Shown here: positions 7,876-18,359 of the stretch, in pieces
How positions within the stretch are numbered: the stretch's first letter is position 1
Layout: each line of letters opens with the position of its first letter
Assembly (NCBI GenBank): GCA_050951845.1
Contig: JBMNJV010000006.1
Span: forward strand, 62,001 to 126,000
Length of the DNA: 64,000 nucleotides
DNA from: UBA5436 sp050951845
Lineage (GTDB): Bacteria > Bacillota > Clostridia > Saccharofermentanales > DTU023
Direction: 5' to 3'
The notes under the pieces: model-generated
The model's database searches: none
Told to the model about the DNA's origin: nothing
Seen by the model: only the letters and a program-made list of their open reading frames with translations
Position numbers and translations under genes: made by a program

Positions 7876-9615
7876 CTAAACTTCAACTGTGGAGATAATC
7901 AACATTGGACGCCGTTTAGTCAGTTCAAACAAAACTTGTCGAATCTGTTGATGAAGTTGTCCCGAATCAATTCGATCTTTCAGATATTTTTTTATCCCTT
8001 TTTTCTTGCGATTAGACTTCTCAACAAAATCATTAATTTTACTGTGGCAAATCTTGATTACTTGATCGATTTCACTTTCATAAATAAAACCTTTTGCTTC
8101 AATAATCGGCTCAGCCGCTAAATGATTAGTTGTACTATCAACTACAATAAAGATTGCAACAACACCGTCATCGGCTAATAAAAGACGATCACGCAAAACC
8201 AAATCGTCAATTCCGCCAATACCGGAACCGTCAATCAAAATTCCGGCAGCTTCCGTGAATCCGACAACTTCGGCATGTTGATTGTTCAGTTCCAAAATAT
8301 CGCCGTTGTTGAGCAAAAAGATATTTTCTTGCTTCACACCCAGATTCTCGGCAATTTTCGCATGATGGTATAAATGACGATATTCACCGTGAGCGGGAAT
8401 AAAATATTTCGGCTTCAGCAGATTCAACATCAATGCCATTTCACCGCTGTAAGCATGACCTGAAACATGAATATCAGCTAAATCCTTGTAAATCACATTC
8501 GCTCCGCGTTTAAACAATTCATTGATTACTCGGTAAATTGCTTTCTCGTTCCCCGGTATCATGCTGGATGACATCAATACCGTATCACCCTCTTCGATAG
8601 CAACATCACGATGCTGAGAATAAGCCATACGGGTCAAAGCCGACATCGGTTCACCCTGAGTACCGGTGGTTATGATCACCAGATCTTGCGGCGGATAATC
8701 ATTTATCTGTTTAATATCGATAATCGTATCTTGATTAAAATCAATATAACCTAAAGAATCGGCAGCCTCAAAGGCATTTATCATACTGCGGCCGACCATC
8801 GCAACCTTACGATCAAATTGTTCCGCTGCGGTGATTATTTGTTGCATCCGAAAAATATTCGACGAGAATGTACTGACAAAAATCCGACCCCGGATTTTAG
8901 CAAATAATTCAGCAAAAGTTTCACCGACAATTTGTTCGGAAGGACTGAATCCGTCAATCTCCACATTTGCACTTTCGGCAACCATTGCCAGCAATCCGTC
9001 AGAACCGATCTGGGCTATCCGATTTAAATCTATCGGCAAACCATGAACCGGTGTATAGTCAATTTTAAAATCACCGGTATGAAAAATATTGCCGACAGGT
9101 GTTTCAATTAAAAGAGCACAAGCATCCGCAATGCTGTGATTGACATGAACAAATTCCACATTTAATGCACCGGCACGGATTCTATCCCCATCATTTACCA
9201 CATGTAAGTCCGGATTTTTGATCACACTACCCTGATCCCTTGCTCCCCGACCGGAATCATTCAATTTATTCTCAACCAGTTTAATTGTCATTGCGGTTCC
9301 GTAAACCGGCACCTTATGTTCACGCAAAAACCAAGTAATCGCACCGACATGATCCTCATGACCATGAGTCAAAAACAAGGCCCTGACACGTTCTTTTTGA
9401 TTCTTCAACCAACTGAAATCAGGAATGATCAAATCTACACCCGGCATCTCTTCATCCGGAAAACCGATACCCACATCAACAATTATAATGTCATTGCCCC
9501 ATTGGAATGCAGTCATATTCTTCCCGAATTCGCGCATTCCGCCTAATGGTACAATTTTTATTCTGGATTCAGTTCCAAATAAATTATGATGTGTTTCAGC
9601 AGGATTTTTACTCAT
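7876..9615 (-). CDS. rnj: Ribonuclease J
   Basis: A 579-residue metallo-beta-lactamase/beta-CASP ribonuclease that matures and degrades RNA, acting as 5' exonuclease and endonuclease in Gram-positive bacteria. The metal site HGHEDH is at residues 84-89, with further ligands in HTGDFK and the C-terminal AHGEYRHL. The beta-CASP region includes STFSSNIFRMQ and VMVGRSM-type elements, and a C-terminal oligomerisation domain follows. Length is normal (555-600). Upstream TCTCCTCTTTT on the plus strand gives a strong GAGGAG ribosome site. It is a single gene, flanked by the orphan regulator and tRNA-Gln. Confidence 0.95.
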   Translation of the reverse strand: MSKNPAETHHNLFGTESRIKIVPLGGMREFGKNMTAFQWGNDIIIVDVGIGFPDEEMPGVDLIIPDFSWLKNQKERVRALFLTHGHEDHVGAITWFLREHKVPVYGTAMTIKLVENKLNDSGRGARDQGSVIKNPDLHVVNDGDRIRAGALNVEFVHVNHSIADACALLIETPVGNIFHTGDFKIDYTPVHGLPIDLNRIAQIGSDGLLAMVAESANVEIDGFSPSEQIVGETFAELFAKIRGRIFVSTFSSNIFRMQQIITAAEQFDRKVAMVGRSMINAFEAADSLGYIDFNQDTIIDIKQINDYPPQDLVIITTGTQGEPMSALTRMAYSQHRDVAIEEGDTVLMSSSMIPGNEKAIYRVINELFKRGANVIYKDLADIHVSGHAYSGEMALMLNLLKPKYFIPAHGEYRHLYHHAKIAENLGVKQENIFLLNNGDILELNNQHAEVVGFTEAAGILIDGSGIGGIDDLVLRDRLLLADDGVVAIFIVVDSTTNHLAAEPIIEAKGFIYESEIDQVIKICHSKINDFVEKSNRKKKGIKKYLKDRIDSGQLHQQIRQVLFELTKRRPMLIISTVEV

Positions 9616-9825
9616 TCTCTCCTCTTTTCAAAAAACTAACTAATAATAAGCTTGATTAATCTTTTTTATCCGATTTCTTTTTTATCTGATTTCTATTTTA
9701 TCAGATTCTAACAGAATTTTCGGTAAAATATCATTTCAAGCTGATCATGCTGATTATATGCAAACTAAAAACAGGTTGAAATTTCTGACTTGGACTGTTA
9801 AAATCTCAATATTGAAATTTCATAC

Positions 9826-9899
9826 TGCCGATTGGTGTAATGGTAGCACACCTGACTCTGACTCAGTTTGTGAGGGTTCAAATCCTTCATCGGCAGCCA
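9826..9899 (+). tRNA. tRNA-Gln (anticodon CTG), CCA encoded
   Basis: A 74-nt cloverleaf. The acceptor TGCCGAT pairs with ATCGGCA, the D arm contains TAATGGTAGC, and the anticodon loop CTCTGAC carries CTG. The T arm has GTTCAAATC, then discriminator G and an encoded CCA. The U1-A72 pair is a known recognition feature for GatCAB on tRNA-Gln, which is relevant to the gat genes at 22318-27042. Confidence 0.93.
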
Positions 9900-9943
9900 T
9901 TTAAATTCAAAGCGCATCCGGATACTAAACGGATAATAAATAA

Positions 9944-9993
9944 TCGGAAAAGCAAGAAAAATCGACTATGATAAAAATTATTCTTGCTTCCGG
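9944..9993. terminator. Possible terminator between tRNA-Gln and mtnA
   Basis: GGAAAAGCAAGAA faces TTCTTGCTTCCGG across a loop of about 22 bases, between two converging genes. T-rich tracts next to the stem are weak, so it is only a moderate call. Confidence 0.45.
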
Positions 9994-10043
9994 TCATTTA
10001 TGTGCAGATATGAATCAAGGTGTGTTGTCTGCTATTCTTCCCT

Positions 10044-11114
10044 CTATACAATATGATCAAACAACTCTTTGAGGTTCTCAGCGTAAGGGGCTCGGATTAT
10101 ACCGTATTCGGTTATGATTGCGGTAATCAATTCATGATCGGTTACGTCAAATGCCGGATTGTAGGTTTTGGCATTTTGGTGAATCATACGCTGCTTGTAC
10201 CACATCTCCGCAATTTCTTCACCCCGGCGTTCTTCAATCGGAATATCATCGCCATGCTTGAGCTTCATATCAATGGTCGAAGTCGGTGCACATACATAAA
10301 ACGGTATTCCGTAGTGTTTTGCCAAAATCGCAACAGCTGAGGTTCCTATTTTGTTTGCTGCATCACCATTGGCAGCCACCCGATCACAACCGACAAAAAT
10401 TGCATCGATCCACCCGTTTTTCATAACTTGAGCTGCCATGTTATCACAGATAACCGTCGTATCAACACCATGTTCAACTAACTCGTATGCGGTAAGTCGC
10501 GCACCTTGTAATAACGGTCGGGTTTCATCGGCATAAACTTTAAAAGTCATTCCTTGTTCCAAACCGACATAAATCGGAGCTAGAGCAGTACCATATTTAA
10601 CGGTAGCTAAAGATCCGGCATTACAATGGGTTAAGATTCCGTCTCCGTCTTTGATTAAAGATAATCCGTATTCACCGATTGATTTACAGACCTTGATATC
10701 TTCTTCCCGGATAAGCAACGCTTCTTCTCGCAGTAATTTTTTGATTTGTTCAATTTCAGTATCAGGATTATTCAGTACAATTTTTTCCATACGCTCTAAA
10801 GCCCAGAACAAATTCACTGCCGTGGGGCGTGAGCTTGCCAGATATTCTTTTGCTTTATTGAATCCTGCCAGGAACTCGGCATAGGAATCGGTTTCAATCC
10901 GTTTCGCCACTATATAAATACCGATAGCTGCAGCAACACCGATCGCAGGAGCTCCTCTGACCTTCAGAAGATAAATCGCTTGCCAAATATCTTCAATCTT
11001 TGTCAAAGCTAAGATCTCTTTATTGCCCGGTAATTGCGTTTGGTCTATGATCAACAGTGCATCATTCTGATCATCTAAACCAACTGTATCAAAATCTTTA
11101 ATATCTTGTTTCAT
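10044..11114 (-). CDS. mtnA: S-methyl-5-thioribose-1-phosphate isomerase
   Basis: A 356-residue protein that converts methylthioribose-1-phosphate to the ribulose form in methionine salvage. Family hallmarks are RGAPAIGVAAAIGI near the N-terminus, THCNAGSLAT with the catalytic Cys, and GCDRVAANGDAANKIGT with the catalytic Asp. Start chosen at 11114, where AGGAG lies five bases upstream. No other salvage gene is next to it. The following cupin and oxidoreductase genes point the same way but are separated by more than 100 bases. Confidence 0.95.
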   Translation of the reverse strand: MKQDIKDFDTVGLDDQNDALLIIDQTQLPGNKEILALTKIEDIWQAIYLLKVRGAPAIGVAAAIGIYIVAKRIETDSYAEFLAGFNKAKEYLASSRPTAVNLFWALERMEKIVLNNPDTEIEQIKKLLREEALLIREEDIKVCKSIGEYGLSLIKDGDGILTHCNAGSLATVKYGTALAPIYVGLEQGMTFKVYADETRPLLQGARLTAYELVEHGVDTTVICDNMAAQVMKNGWIDAIFVGCDRVAANGDAANKIGTSAVAILAKHYGIPFYVCAPTSTIDMKLKHGDDIPIEERRGEEIAEMWYKQRMIHQNAKTYNPAFDVTDHELITAIITEYGIIRAPYAENLKELFDHIV

Positions 11115-11252
11115 ATTTCTCCTCAAATTTTTTCAAAAATACTTCTCAACTAAATCATGTTTGCGTAAACTAATAATTTAATAAAATATCATTATAATTT
11201 TGCAATCACTTAATGATATTATCCGTTTTTAATCGGAATAAAAACAACTTTA

Positions 11253-11765
11253 TTACGTTCTCTCCTTTATTTCCGCTTCAAATTCAGACCACTTGTCAGT
11301 CAAATACTTCCTCACACCATCGGTATAATCACTGTCATCCCATGCAGGTGCCATCGTGGTACCCATTAAAGCCCATTCACCGCCTTCAACTAAGCGCGTC
11401 CCGTGCCAAGCATCGGCAGGAACTACATCCTGCACTTTTTCTCCTGCTAATATATCATGGCCGTAGCGAATTATTTTTCCCGTTCCGTCAGGTAACAATT
11501 GCAATTGTTCAACCGGATCACCCAGATAAAAATGATATACTTCATCAGTAGGTAATTGATGCATTCTGGAGAATGAATCTTTGGTTATTAACAAAAGAAT
11601 ATTGCTGGCAATCAATCTGCCGTTAGGATATTTTTCGGGCAACATTGATTTTTCCAAGAAGATATTAAAGCGATGACCTTCTGTAAAATACGCTCCTTCT
11701 ATGGGTATCGGTCTCATCTTAAAATACTTGATAATCTGTTCTGCTTTCAGTTTTTCTTTATTCAT
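11253..11765 (-). CDS. DUF985-type cupin protein
   Basis: A 170-residue single-domain cupin. It shows the DUF985 pattern: KYFKMRPIPIEGAYFTE at the start, a central HQLPTDEVYHFYLGDPVE with the presumed metal-binding His/Glu, and WHGTRLVEGGEWALMGTTM near the end. The biochemical role of the family is unsettled; sugar isomerase-like activity has been suggested for cupins of this shape. Start taken at the ATG preceded by AGGTG, not the upstream in-frame ATG pair. Confidence 0.85.
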   Translation of the reverse strand: MNKEKLKAEQIIKYFKMRPIPIEGAYFTEGHRFNIFLEKSMLPEKYPNGRLIASNILLLITKDSFSRMHQLPTDEVYHFYLGDPVEQLQLLPDGTGKIIRYGHDILAGEKVQDVVPADAWHGTRLVEGGEWALMGTTMAPAWDDSDYTDGVRKYLTDKWSEFEAEIKERT

Positions 11766-11925
11766 GTTTTCACCTGTATTCTTCATCATAAGACTTAAGC
11801 TTTTAGCTCAATCTAAACTGCTAATTTGATTACACTGTTAAATTGGCTGCACTGCTTAAATTAGATCCACTGCTTAATGATATATTTTATCTTTCGTTAT
11901 CTTCCGCTTACATTATATCTTTAGC

Positions 11926-13014
11926 TTATATCTCAAGCTCTACCCATTTACCTTGATTGGTTGCACTGGTATAAGCTGCATTGCAGATCAGAACATTGCG
12001 CATTCCGTCATATAAGGTCGGGTATTGTGAATTTTCATCGGCATAACCGCGTTGAATATCTTTGTAGAATGCTGCAAAAAGAAAACCTAAAGTGTCTCCG
12101 AATCCATTGCCGAACGGATAAACAAAAGTATTGATTCCTGCATTCTTCATACCTATATTGAGAACATTGTTATCTTCCGAATTCCACCAGATGTTTTTGT
12201 GTGATCCGGTAATTTCAATCTCCAGCCGATTGATCCTGCCGGTTGATACTTCCGATAAGACACAGGACCCGATCACACCGTCCTCAAATAACATATTAAG
12301 AACAACCGCATCCTCGCTCTCTATAGTTATCTGATCAGAATCCGGTATGCTGCCTTTTTCAAACATCATACCCTCATGTAAATCACGTTCCGGAGAAAAG
12401 TTAGCAAATCGGGCAGAAAGTGCTGTGATTTTTTTACCGCTCAAATATTGAGCTAAATCGGTCCAATGTGAACCGATTTCGGTCATGGCACGCATATTTC
12501 CGGCAAGCTCTTTATTGTATCGCCAATCTAAAGGCGCCGGAAATGCATTGAATTCCTGTAAATAAGATCCGTGGATTAACCTGATTGCACCGAAATCTTC
12601 TGCCTCTGTGATACGTTTCAGTTCAGTTAAAGCGAGATGAAATCTGACATTAAAATCAATTGCGGTCAGACAATTATGTTCGCGAGCAAGTTGATAAAGT
12701 TCCATGGCCTGTTGATCTTCAAAACAGAGCGGTTTTTCGCATAAGACATTAAAGCCCCGATTCAAAATTTGAGTCATTTGCTCATAATGTAAATTGGGCG
12801 GTGTGCATAAATGAATACAATCCACATCAGAATTCAGCACATCTGAAAAATCTGTTGAATAATTCGTTGCGCCATATTCGGCGGCAACTGCTTTGACACG
12901 GCCGGGATCAACATCAATCAGCCAGGTCAATTCAATACCCATTCCATACAAAGCCTCTACATGTCTGATACCGATTGAACCTATGCCGACAACGGCAGCT
13001 TTTAATTTTTTCAT
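11926..13014 (-). CDS. Gfo/Idh/MocA-family NAD(P)-dependent oxidoreductase
   Basis: A 362-residue enzyme. The Rossmann fold opens with AAVVGIGSIGIRH; the family motif CEKPL is at about 95, and HLCTPPNLHYEQM precedes it. The C-terminal substrate domain carries GSHWTDLAQYL, matching the usual G/D-x-H catalytic region. Members oxidise or reduce sugars, inositols and related polyols; the substrate here cannot be read from sequence. It stands alone, with AGGATG ahead of the start. Confidence 0.9.
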   Translation of the reverse strand: MKKLKAAVVGIGSIGIRHVEALYGMGIELTWLIDVDPGRVKAVAAEYGATNYSTDFSDVLNSDVDCIHLCTPPNLHYEQMTQILNRGFNVLCEKPLCFEDQQAMELYQLAREHNCLTAIDFNVRFHLALTELKRITEAEDFGAIRLIHGSYLQEFNAFPAPLDWRYNKELAGNMRAMTEIGSHWTDLAQYLSGKKITALSARFANFSPERDLHEGMMFEKGSIPDSDQITIESEDAVVLNMLFEDGVIGSCVLSEVSTGRINRLEIEITGSHKNIWWNSEDNNVLNIGMKNAGINTFVYPFGNGFGDTLGFLFAAFYKDIQRGYADENSQYPTLYDGMRNVLICNAAYTSATNQGKWVELEI

Positions 13015-13134
13015 TATTGATCATCCTATATTTTTTTAAGTTAATTCAATACCGGAAAAGAATTTTGATTGAAAACAAATTGAGCCGACTAACCATGGAA
13101 TTGTGTTTCGTCAATTTCAATAAAATATCAGCTG

Positions 13135-15483
13135 TTAATGGCCTCTCTGAACACTGTTAACACCCGAAATAGCTTTAATTCTGCCTATTACTTTTTCGAG
13201 TTCAATATTATTATTGATCTTAACTGTTAAAATCAGACTTGCAGTCATGTCTTTAGCCGATTTAAGATTGCCGGAAACAATTGCAATATGTTCTTCTGCA
13301 ATTGCATTGGAAATATCCGCCAGCAAACTTTGACGATCTCTTGCCGTAATATTTAAATCTACATAAAAATCCTTAGTTTCATCTCCGGTCCAATTCACTT
13401 CAATCAGGCGCGATGCCTGTGCCGCGTCTTCCGGCGACCGGTCACTTTTTTCAATTAAACTTCTGATATTGGGACAATTAGTGCGATGGACACTTACGCC
13501 GGCACCCCGGGTGATAAAGCCGACAATTGAATCACCGGGAACAGGACTGCAGCAACGTGCCAGTCTGACCAATACATTGTCAATACCAGTCACGGTGACA
13601 CCGGGATCACCCATGCGTTTGCGTTTTTTCTGCTCTTCAACATCACTTGAACGAGCTTCTTTCAGCATTTCTTCCCGGGACAAAATTGTGTCAGGACTAT
13701 AAACAACTTCACCCCGGCTGTTAATGCGATAACCGAGTTTGGCACGTTCCTCATCAGATAACGATTTGAGATAATTATTTTTCAAACGCGGAATGACTTT
13801 GCCGAAAGAAATTCCGCCATAACCGACTGCTGCAAACAAATCTTCGAGTTTATGCAATGAATGTGCTTCCAGAATGGGCTTATAGTATTCTTTCTGCAAT
13901 AATTTCGACGGCTTAAAGCCGGTTTTTTCGATTTCGCGCTCCATGATTTCCCGGCCGCGTATGATATTATCGTCACGCATCTGACGTTTGAACCAATTTC
14001 GGATTTTGGATTTTGCCGAATTGGTTGCTACGATATTCAGCCAATCCCGGCTTGGTCCCTGAACCTTATCCGAAGTCAATATCTCGACAATATCCCCGTT
14101 GCGCAATTTATAATTTAACGGAACCATTCTGCCGTTTACTCTGGCACCATACATCGAGTTGCCGATTTCACTATGAATCTGATACGCAAAATCAATAGGC
14201 ACAGAACCTGCAGTTAAAGATTTAACTTCACCTTGGGGGGTAAAAACAAATACTTCATCTAAAACCAAACCGGTTTTCAGCAAGTCCATAAATTCTGAAG
14301 CATCGCTCATATCTTTTTGCCATTCCAGGAGCTGCCTCAACCAGGTTAATTTATTGTCCAATTCCTCATCATGTCTTTTTGAACCGCGCCCTTCTTTATA
14401 GAGCCAGTGAGCAGCAATACCGTATTCTGCCGTACGGTGCATTTCAAACGTGCGGATCTGAACCTCAAAAGGTACACCTTCGGGTCCGATCAGAGTCGAA
14501 TGCAGGGATTGATACATATTGGCTTTCGGCATGGCAATATAATCTTTGAATCTGCCCGGCATCGGTTTGTATAATTCATGAACGACACCTAAAACTGCAT
14601 AACATTCGCCTACTGTAGGGACAATTACTCTGGTCGCAAACAAATCATAAATCTCATCCAGCTTCTTATGTTGGGCCAGCATTTTTTTATAGATGCTGTA
14701 AAAATGTTTGGGGCGACCTTCAATTTCCGCTTCAATTCCGATTTCCGAAATTTTTGTATTCATTTCGGCAACAACTTGTTCCAAATAATTTTCACGTTCA
14801 GAACGCTTTTGAGCAATTGCCCCGACCAATTCATAATAGGAATCCGGATCAAGATAGCGCAAGCATAAATCTTCCAATTCCCATTTTATTTTATAAATAC
14901 CGAGCCGATGTGCCAAAGGTGCATAAATATCCAGGGTTTCCTGAGCTTTTTCAATTTGTTTCTGCGGTACCATATAACTCATTGTGCGCATATTATGCAA
15001 TCGGTCAGCCAATTTAATTAACACGACCCGAATATCTTCCGCCATTGCCAAAAACATTTTGCGGAAATTTTCAGCTTGTACTTCTTCTTTTGAAGAAAAA
15101 TGAATTTTACTTAATTTAGTAACACCGTCAACCAACTGTGAGATATTAGTGCCGAATTTTTCTTCAATATTATCTAAAGTATATTCCGTATCCTCGGCAA
15201 CATCATGCAATAAAGCTGCAACCAGAGTCTCCTGGTCTACCTCGATATCTATTAATATCTCCAGAGTTGCAACCGGATGTACGATATAATCTTCACCCGT
15301 ATTCCTTTTTTGTCCTTCATGCGCTGCTTTCGCATATTCATATGCAGACATGATAATTTCACCGGATTCAGCTCCGGAATATTGCAGATATTGATCGATC
15401 AATCGCAACATCATTTGATCGGTTTGTTTATAGCGTTCCGGATCCGGTATTTGTTGATCCGAAACCAGATTATCTTCTAACAT
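13135..15483 (-). CDS. rel: Bifunctional (p)ppGpp synthetase/hydrolase
   Basis: A 782-residue long RSH protein, the full family length. The hydrolase domain has HPVATLEIL and the intact HDVAEDT metal motif. The synthetase domain includes GRPKHFYSIYKKM, YQSLHSTLIGPEG and EVQIRTFEMHRTAEYG. A TGS domain (DEVFVFTPQGEVKSL), a zinc-finger-like CCSPVPGD segment and a C-terminal ACT domain follow. It sets alarmone levels in the stringent response. The start lies 14 bases inside the end of recJ, a gene order common in Firmicutes. Confidence 0.96.
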   Translation of the reverse strand: MLEDNLVSDQQIPDPERYKQTDQMMLRLIDQYLQYSGAESGEIIMSAYEYAKAAHEGQKRNTGEDYIVHPVATLEILIDIEVDQETLVAALLHDVAEDTEYTLDNIEEKFGTNISQLVDGVTKLSKIHFSSKEEVQAENFRKMFLAMAEDIRVVLIKLADRLHNMRTMSYMVPQKQIEKAQETLDIYAPLAHRLGIYKIKWELEDLCLRYLDPDSYYELVGAIAQKRSERENYLEQVVAEMNTKISEIGIEAEIEGRPKHFYSIYKKMLAQHKKLDEIYDLFATRVIVPTVGECYAVLGVVHELYKPMPGRFKDYIAMPKANMYQSLHSTLIGPEGVPFEVQIRTFEMHRTAEYGIAAHWLYKEGRGSKRHDEELDNKLTWLRQLLEWQKDMSDASEFMDLLKTGLVLDEVFVFTPQGEVKSLTAGSVPIDFAYQIHSEIGNSMYGARVNGRMVPLNYKLRNGDIVEILTSDKVQGPSRDWLNIVATNSAKSKIRNWFKRQMRDDNIIRGREIMEREIEKTGFKPSKLLQKEYYKPILEAHSLHKLEDLFAAVGYGGISFGKVIPRLKNNYLKSLSDEERAKLGYRINSRGEVVYSPDTILSREEMLKEARSSDVEEQKKRKRMGDPGVTVTGIDNVLVRLARCCSPVPGDSIVGFITRGAGVSVHRTNCPNIRSLIEKSDRSPEDAAQASRLIEVNWTGDETKDFYVDLNITARDRQSLLADISNAIAEEHIAIVSGNLKSAKDMTASLILTVKINNNIELEKVIGRIKAISGVNSVQRGH

Positions 15484-17647
15484 CGAGCATTAACTCCTGT
15501 GCATTCATATTCCGCCATGTTTCCGTATTTTGAATACTCTTTCTTTGATTCGTATGGTTATTTATTCTGAGTCTGCGGTTATTTTTATCAATCTGATCCG
15601 TTTCGACAAATCCGATTTCTTCTAACATTGAAAAAATCCTGGTTAAAATAAATGGATTAATAAACAATTGCATTTCTCTGGCGATTGCTCTCGCCAATAA
15701 AGTAAGATTAAATCCGGTCTCCAAATCGGCAACATACTGTTGGATATACCTGGTTACTGCAATAATTTGATCATTACTGATTTCAAATTGTTTTTTGTCC
15801 AGACCGTACATTTGCAGCAAATTATCAATTTGTTGATCATCTAATTGAAATGTGTTTTCAATACGTGCACTATCTTGCCAAATCAAGTTGTCGCTGGCAG
15901 GAACAACCCAATCCAAAACTTGCAATTGCATAGAAAAACGATTGTTCCATTCTTGCCAATTGAGATAAACCAATAAGTCAACCAAATCATTTTGTCTGAA
16001 TAATCTGGAAAAATCTTGTGCATTAAAGGCTATCGCGGAGACTAAGCGATCATCATCCAAGCGCAATGTCAAACTGACGTGTTTGCCTTGTCCGACTGTC
16101 CGCCATTGCTCAATTTTCAAATTTTCCAAAACAAAACTCGGTTTTTCATTTTTTTGTCCGTATGGTTCCAACAGAGTCAAAGTTTCTGCAAAATTTTCGG
16201 TCAGAACACTATGCGGCAAAATATATTGATACTGAAATTCTTCAATATCCGATTTTTTAATCGGATTAGCTGAAGCATATTCGAGCAAGTGTTGTCTGAA
16301 GATCGGATACTGTTCGCTTTCCACTGTCACGCCTGCTGCTTGTAAATGACCACCATAGGTCACTGTATATTCACTTGCACTGTCGATTGCAGCCAGGATA
16401 TCAAAGTCGCCGACACTGCGTGCCGAACCTTGTAATCTCTCTTCGGATCCGGCAAAAGTAATGACCGGCACTGCATAACGTTCTGCTAAGCGCGAGCTGA
16501 CAATTCCGACAATTCCGGTATGCCATTTTTCATTTGCTATTATGATAATATTCCGCTTTTCTGCTAACGGCAAATTTTCGATCTGCATGATCGCTTCGGA
16601 AAAAATTTCTTGTTCCAATTCTTTACGTTGATCATTCAGTTCCTCAAGTTCAGCTAATGATTTTTCAATTTCTGCCAATTGATCGCTCAGCAACAATGTA
16701 ATTGCAGGTTTTATATTACCCATTCTGCCCGCAGCGTTTAACCTGGGTCCGATTGAGAAAGAAAATAAAGATGCATCTATCTTCGGTGAGTTAATGATTT
16801 TTTCAGTAATCATTCTCAAACCCAAGGAAGCTTTTTCTCGGAAAATCGAAATTGCCAAAGCAACCAAAATTCTGTTTTCCGATTCTAAAGGCATGGAATC
16901 TGCAACTGTACCGACAGCTGCCAAACACAAAGCGGGAGATAAATCAATCTGATCATTACCCAGATATTGAACCATAGCTTGTGCCAGCTTAAAAGCAACG
17001 CCTGCACCGGACAATCCCGCAAAAGGATATCCGGCATCTGCAGATTGCGGATTTAATACGGCTAAAGCCTGATTGATATTTGTGTTATCAGGCTGATGAT
17101 GATCGGTAACAATGACTTTAATCCCTGCCTGCATTAATCTGGCAATCTCTTGATGATCATTGATACCGCAATCTACAGTAATAACCAAATCCGCTTTTCC
17201 GGCAATCAAAGAATCGACTGTCTTGTCGCTCAAACCATAACCGTCTTCAAGCCTATCCGGAATCATGTATTCCACATCTGCATCGGTATTCAACTTGCGC
17301 AGAAGCCGAACCACAATTGCCGTAGCAGTTAAACCGTCACAATCATAATCACCGTAAACAATAATTTTTTCCTGATTAAACAAAGATTCCGAGATTATTT
17401 CGCAAGTTAAAAGCATCTCCTTGAATAAAAAAGGATCAAAAAATTCACCCTCAAGAGGATTCAGAAACTCCGCTCGGGCAGCAGCATCATACAAACCCCT
17501 TGCCTCCAACAAACCGGAAAAACAGATTTCTTCAGCTTCACTTATTGAAATTTCAACAGCTTCCTGAAGTTGCTGATTAAATGATTGAGTCATCGGGTTT
17601 TGATACCATTTACGCTTTTCTAATACTTTTTTTCTTATATGCAACAC
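15470..17647 (-). CDS. recJ: Single-strand-specific exonuclease RecJ
   Basis: A 725-residue DHH-family exonuclease acting in recombination and mismatch repair. Motifs visible are IIVYGDYDCDGLTAT, VITVDCGIND, VIVTDHHQPD and the DHHA1 region ending GGHLQAAGVTVE. A C-terminal extension of about 160 residues contains a helical, winged-helix-like stretch. The start is a GTG with only a weak AAAGAAAG upstream, so the true N-terminus could be a few codons away. It overlaps the rel start by 14 bases, implying one transcript. Confidence 0.94.
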   Translation of the reverse strand: MLHIRKKVLEKRKWYQNPMTQSFNQQLQEAVEISISEAEEICFSGLLEARGLYDAAARAEFLNPLEGEFFDPFLFKEMLLTCEIISESLFNQEKIIVYGDYDCDGLTATAIVVRLLRKLNTDADVEYMIPDRLEDGYGLSDKTVDSLIAGKADLVITVDCGINDHQEIARLMQAGIKVIVTDHHQPDNTNINQALAVLNPQSADAGYPFAGLSGAGVAFKLAQAMVQYLGNDQIDLSPALCLAAVGTVADSMPLESENRILVALAISIFREKASLGLRMITEKIINSPKIDASLFSFSIGPRLNAAGRMGNIKPAITLLLSDQLAEIEKSLAELEELNDQRKELEQEIFSEAIMQIENLPLAEKRNIIIIANEKWHTGIVGIVSSRLAERYAVPVITFAGSEERLQGSARSVGDFDILAAIDSASEYTVTYGGHLQAAGVTVESEQYPIFRQHLLEYASANPIKKSDIEEFQYQYILPHSVLTENFAETLTLLEPYGQKNEKPSFVLENLKIEQWRTVGQGKHVSLTLRLDDDRLVSAIAFNAQDFSRLFRQNDLVDLLVYLNWQEWNNRFSMQLQVLDWVVPASDNLIWQDSARIENTFQLDDQQIDNLLQMYGLDKKQFEISNDQIIAVTRYIQQYVADLETGFNLTLLARAIAREMQLFINPFILTRIFSMLEEIGFVETDQIDKNNRRLRINNHTNQRKSIQNTETWRNMNAQELMLDVRR

Positions 17648-17866
17648 TCGGCTTTCTTTTTATTTAATTCTTCGGTATAATTTAATATTTTAACACAGGT
17701 ATTGATTCAGATAAATATAATGGTGAAAACTGCTATAGAAACTTGAATCGCAAATCGCTTAAATCGCAAGCCACTTGAATCGCAAATCACTTGAATCGCA
17801 AATCAAAATGCAATTATATCTCAGATCATTTTACAACTAATCCAACTGATACAGAAAAATTTATAA

Positions 17867-17904
17867 CAAAAAAGAGGTTAGGAATCCAGACCGAACCTCT
17901 TTTC
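17867..17904 (-). terminator. Rho-independent terminator after rpsU
   Basis: AAAAGAGGTT pairs with AACCTCTTTT around a short loop and is followed, in the rpsU direction, by six T residues. It lies 25 bases past the rpsU stop. Confidence 0.85.
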
Positions 17905-17928
17905 GAAAATATCATTCTCAGCTGATTT

Positions 17929-18102
17929 TTAACGTTTGCGTTTGCGTGCAGCTTCAGATTTTCTTTTGCGTTTAACGCTTGGCTTTTCATAGTGTTCGCG
18001 TTTACGAACTTCAGCGAGAACACCAGATCTTGCACAAGAGCGTTTGAAACGCCTCAGAGCACTGTCTAGGGATTCGTTCTCTTTAACCCTAATTTCTGTC
18101 AT
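17929..18102 (-). CDS. rpsU: 30S ribosomal protein S21
   Basis: A 57-residue basic protein beginning MTEIRVKENESLDSALRRFK, the S21 signature, with VRKREHYEKPSVKRKRK and a lysine/arginine tail. It binds the small ribosomal subunit near the mRNA exit and aids initiation. GGGGAG lies 12 bases before the ATG. A terminator follows directly. A longer frame on the same strand between 17826 and 18035 is a shadow of this gene. Confidence 0.95.
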   Translation of the reverse strand: MTEIRVKENESLDSALRRFKRSCARSGVLAEVRKREHYEKPSVKRKRKSEAARKRKR

Positions 18103-18359
18103 TAAACTTTCTCACTCCCCTCGCAGCGGTTTATTAATCAAGTATAGATGTGCTTTAGCAAGCCCGTATCCAATACTTTAGTTTTCGTTTTTGTGTTCCC
18201 TTATATTTCATAAAAATTATTTCAGAATTATCTGTCCTGTTAAGACCAATATCTATCTTGTTAGGACCGAACCCAAAAGCGTAATAATAATGATATCAAT
18301 ATCTTAATAAGTTTACAAGCATCATTTTGATTGAATAAGAATACAATAAGATATTCATA

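Noticed and set aside
17826..18035. 69-residue open frame over the rpsU region
   Set aside because: It reads a different frame of the same strand through rpsU and its terminator. The S21 frame has a clear family match.
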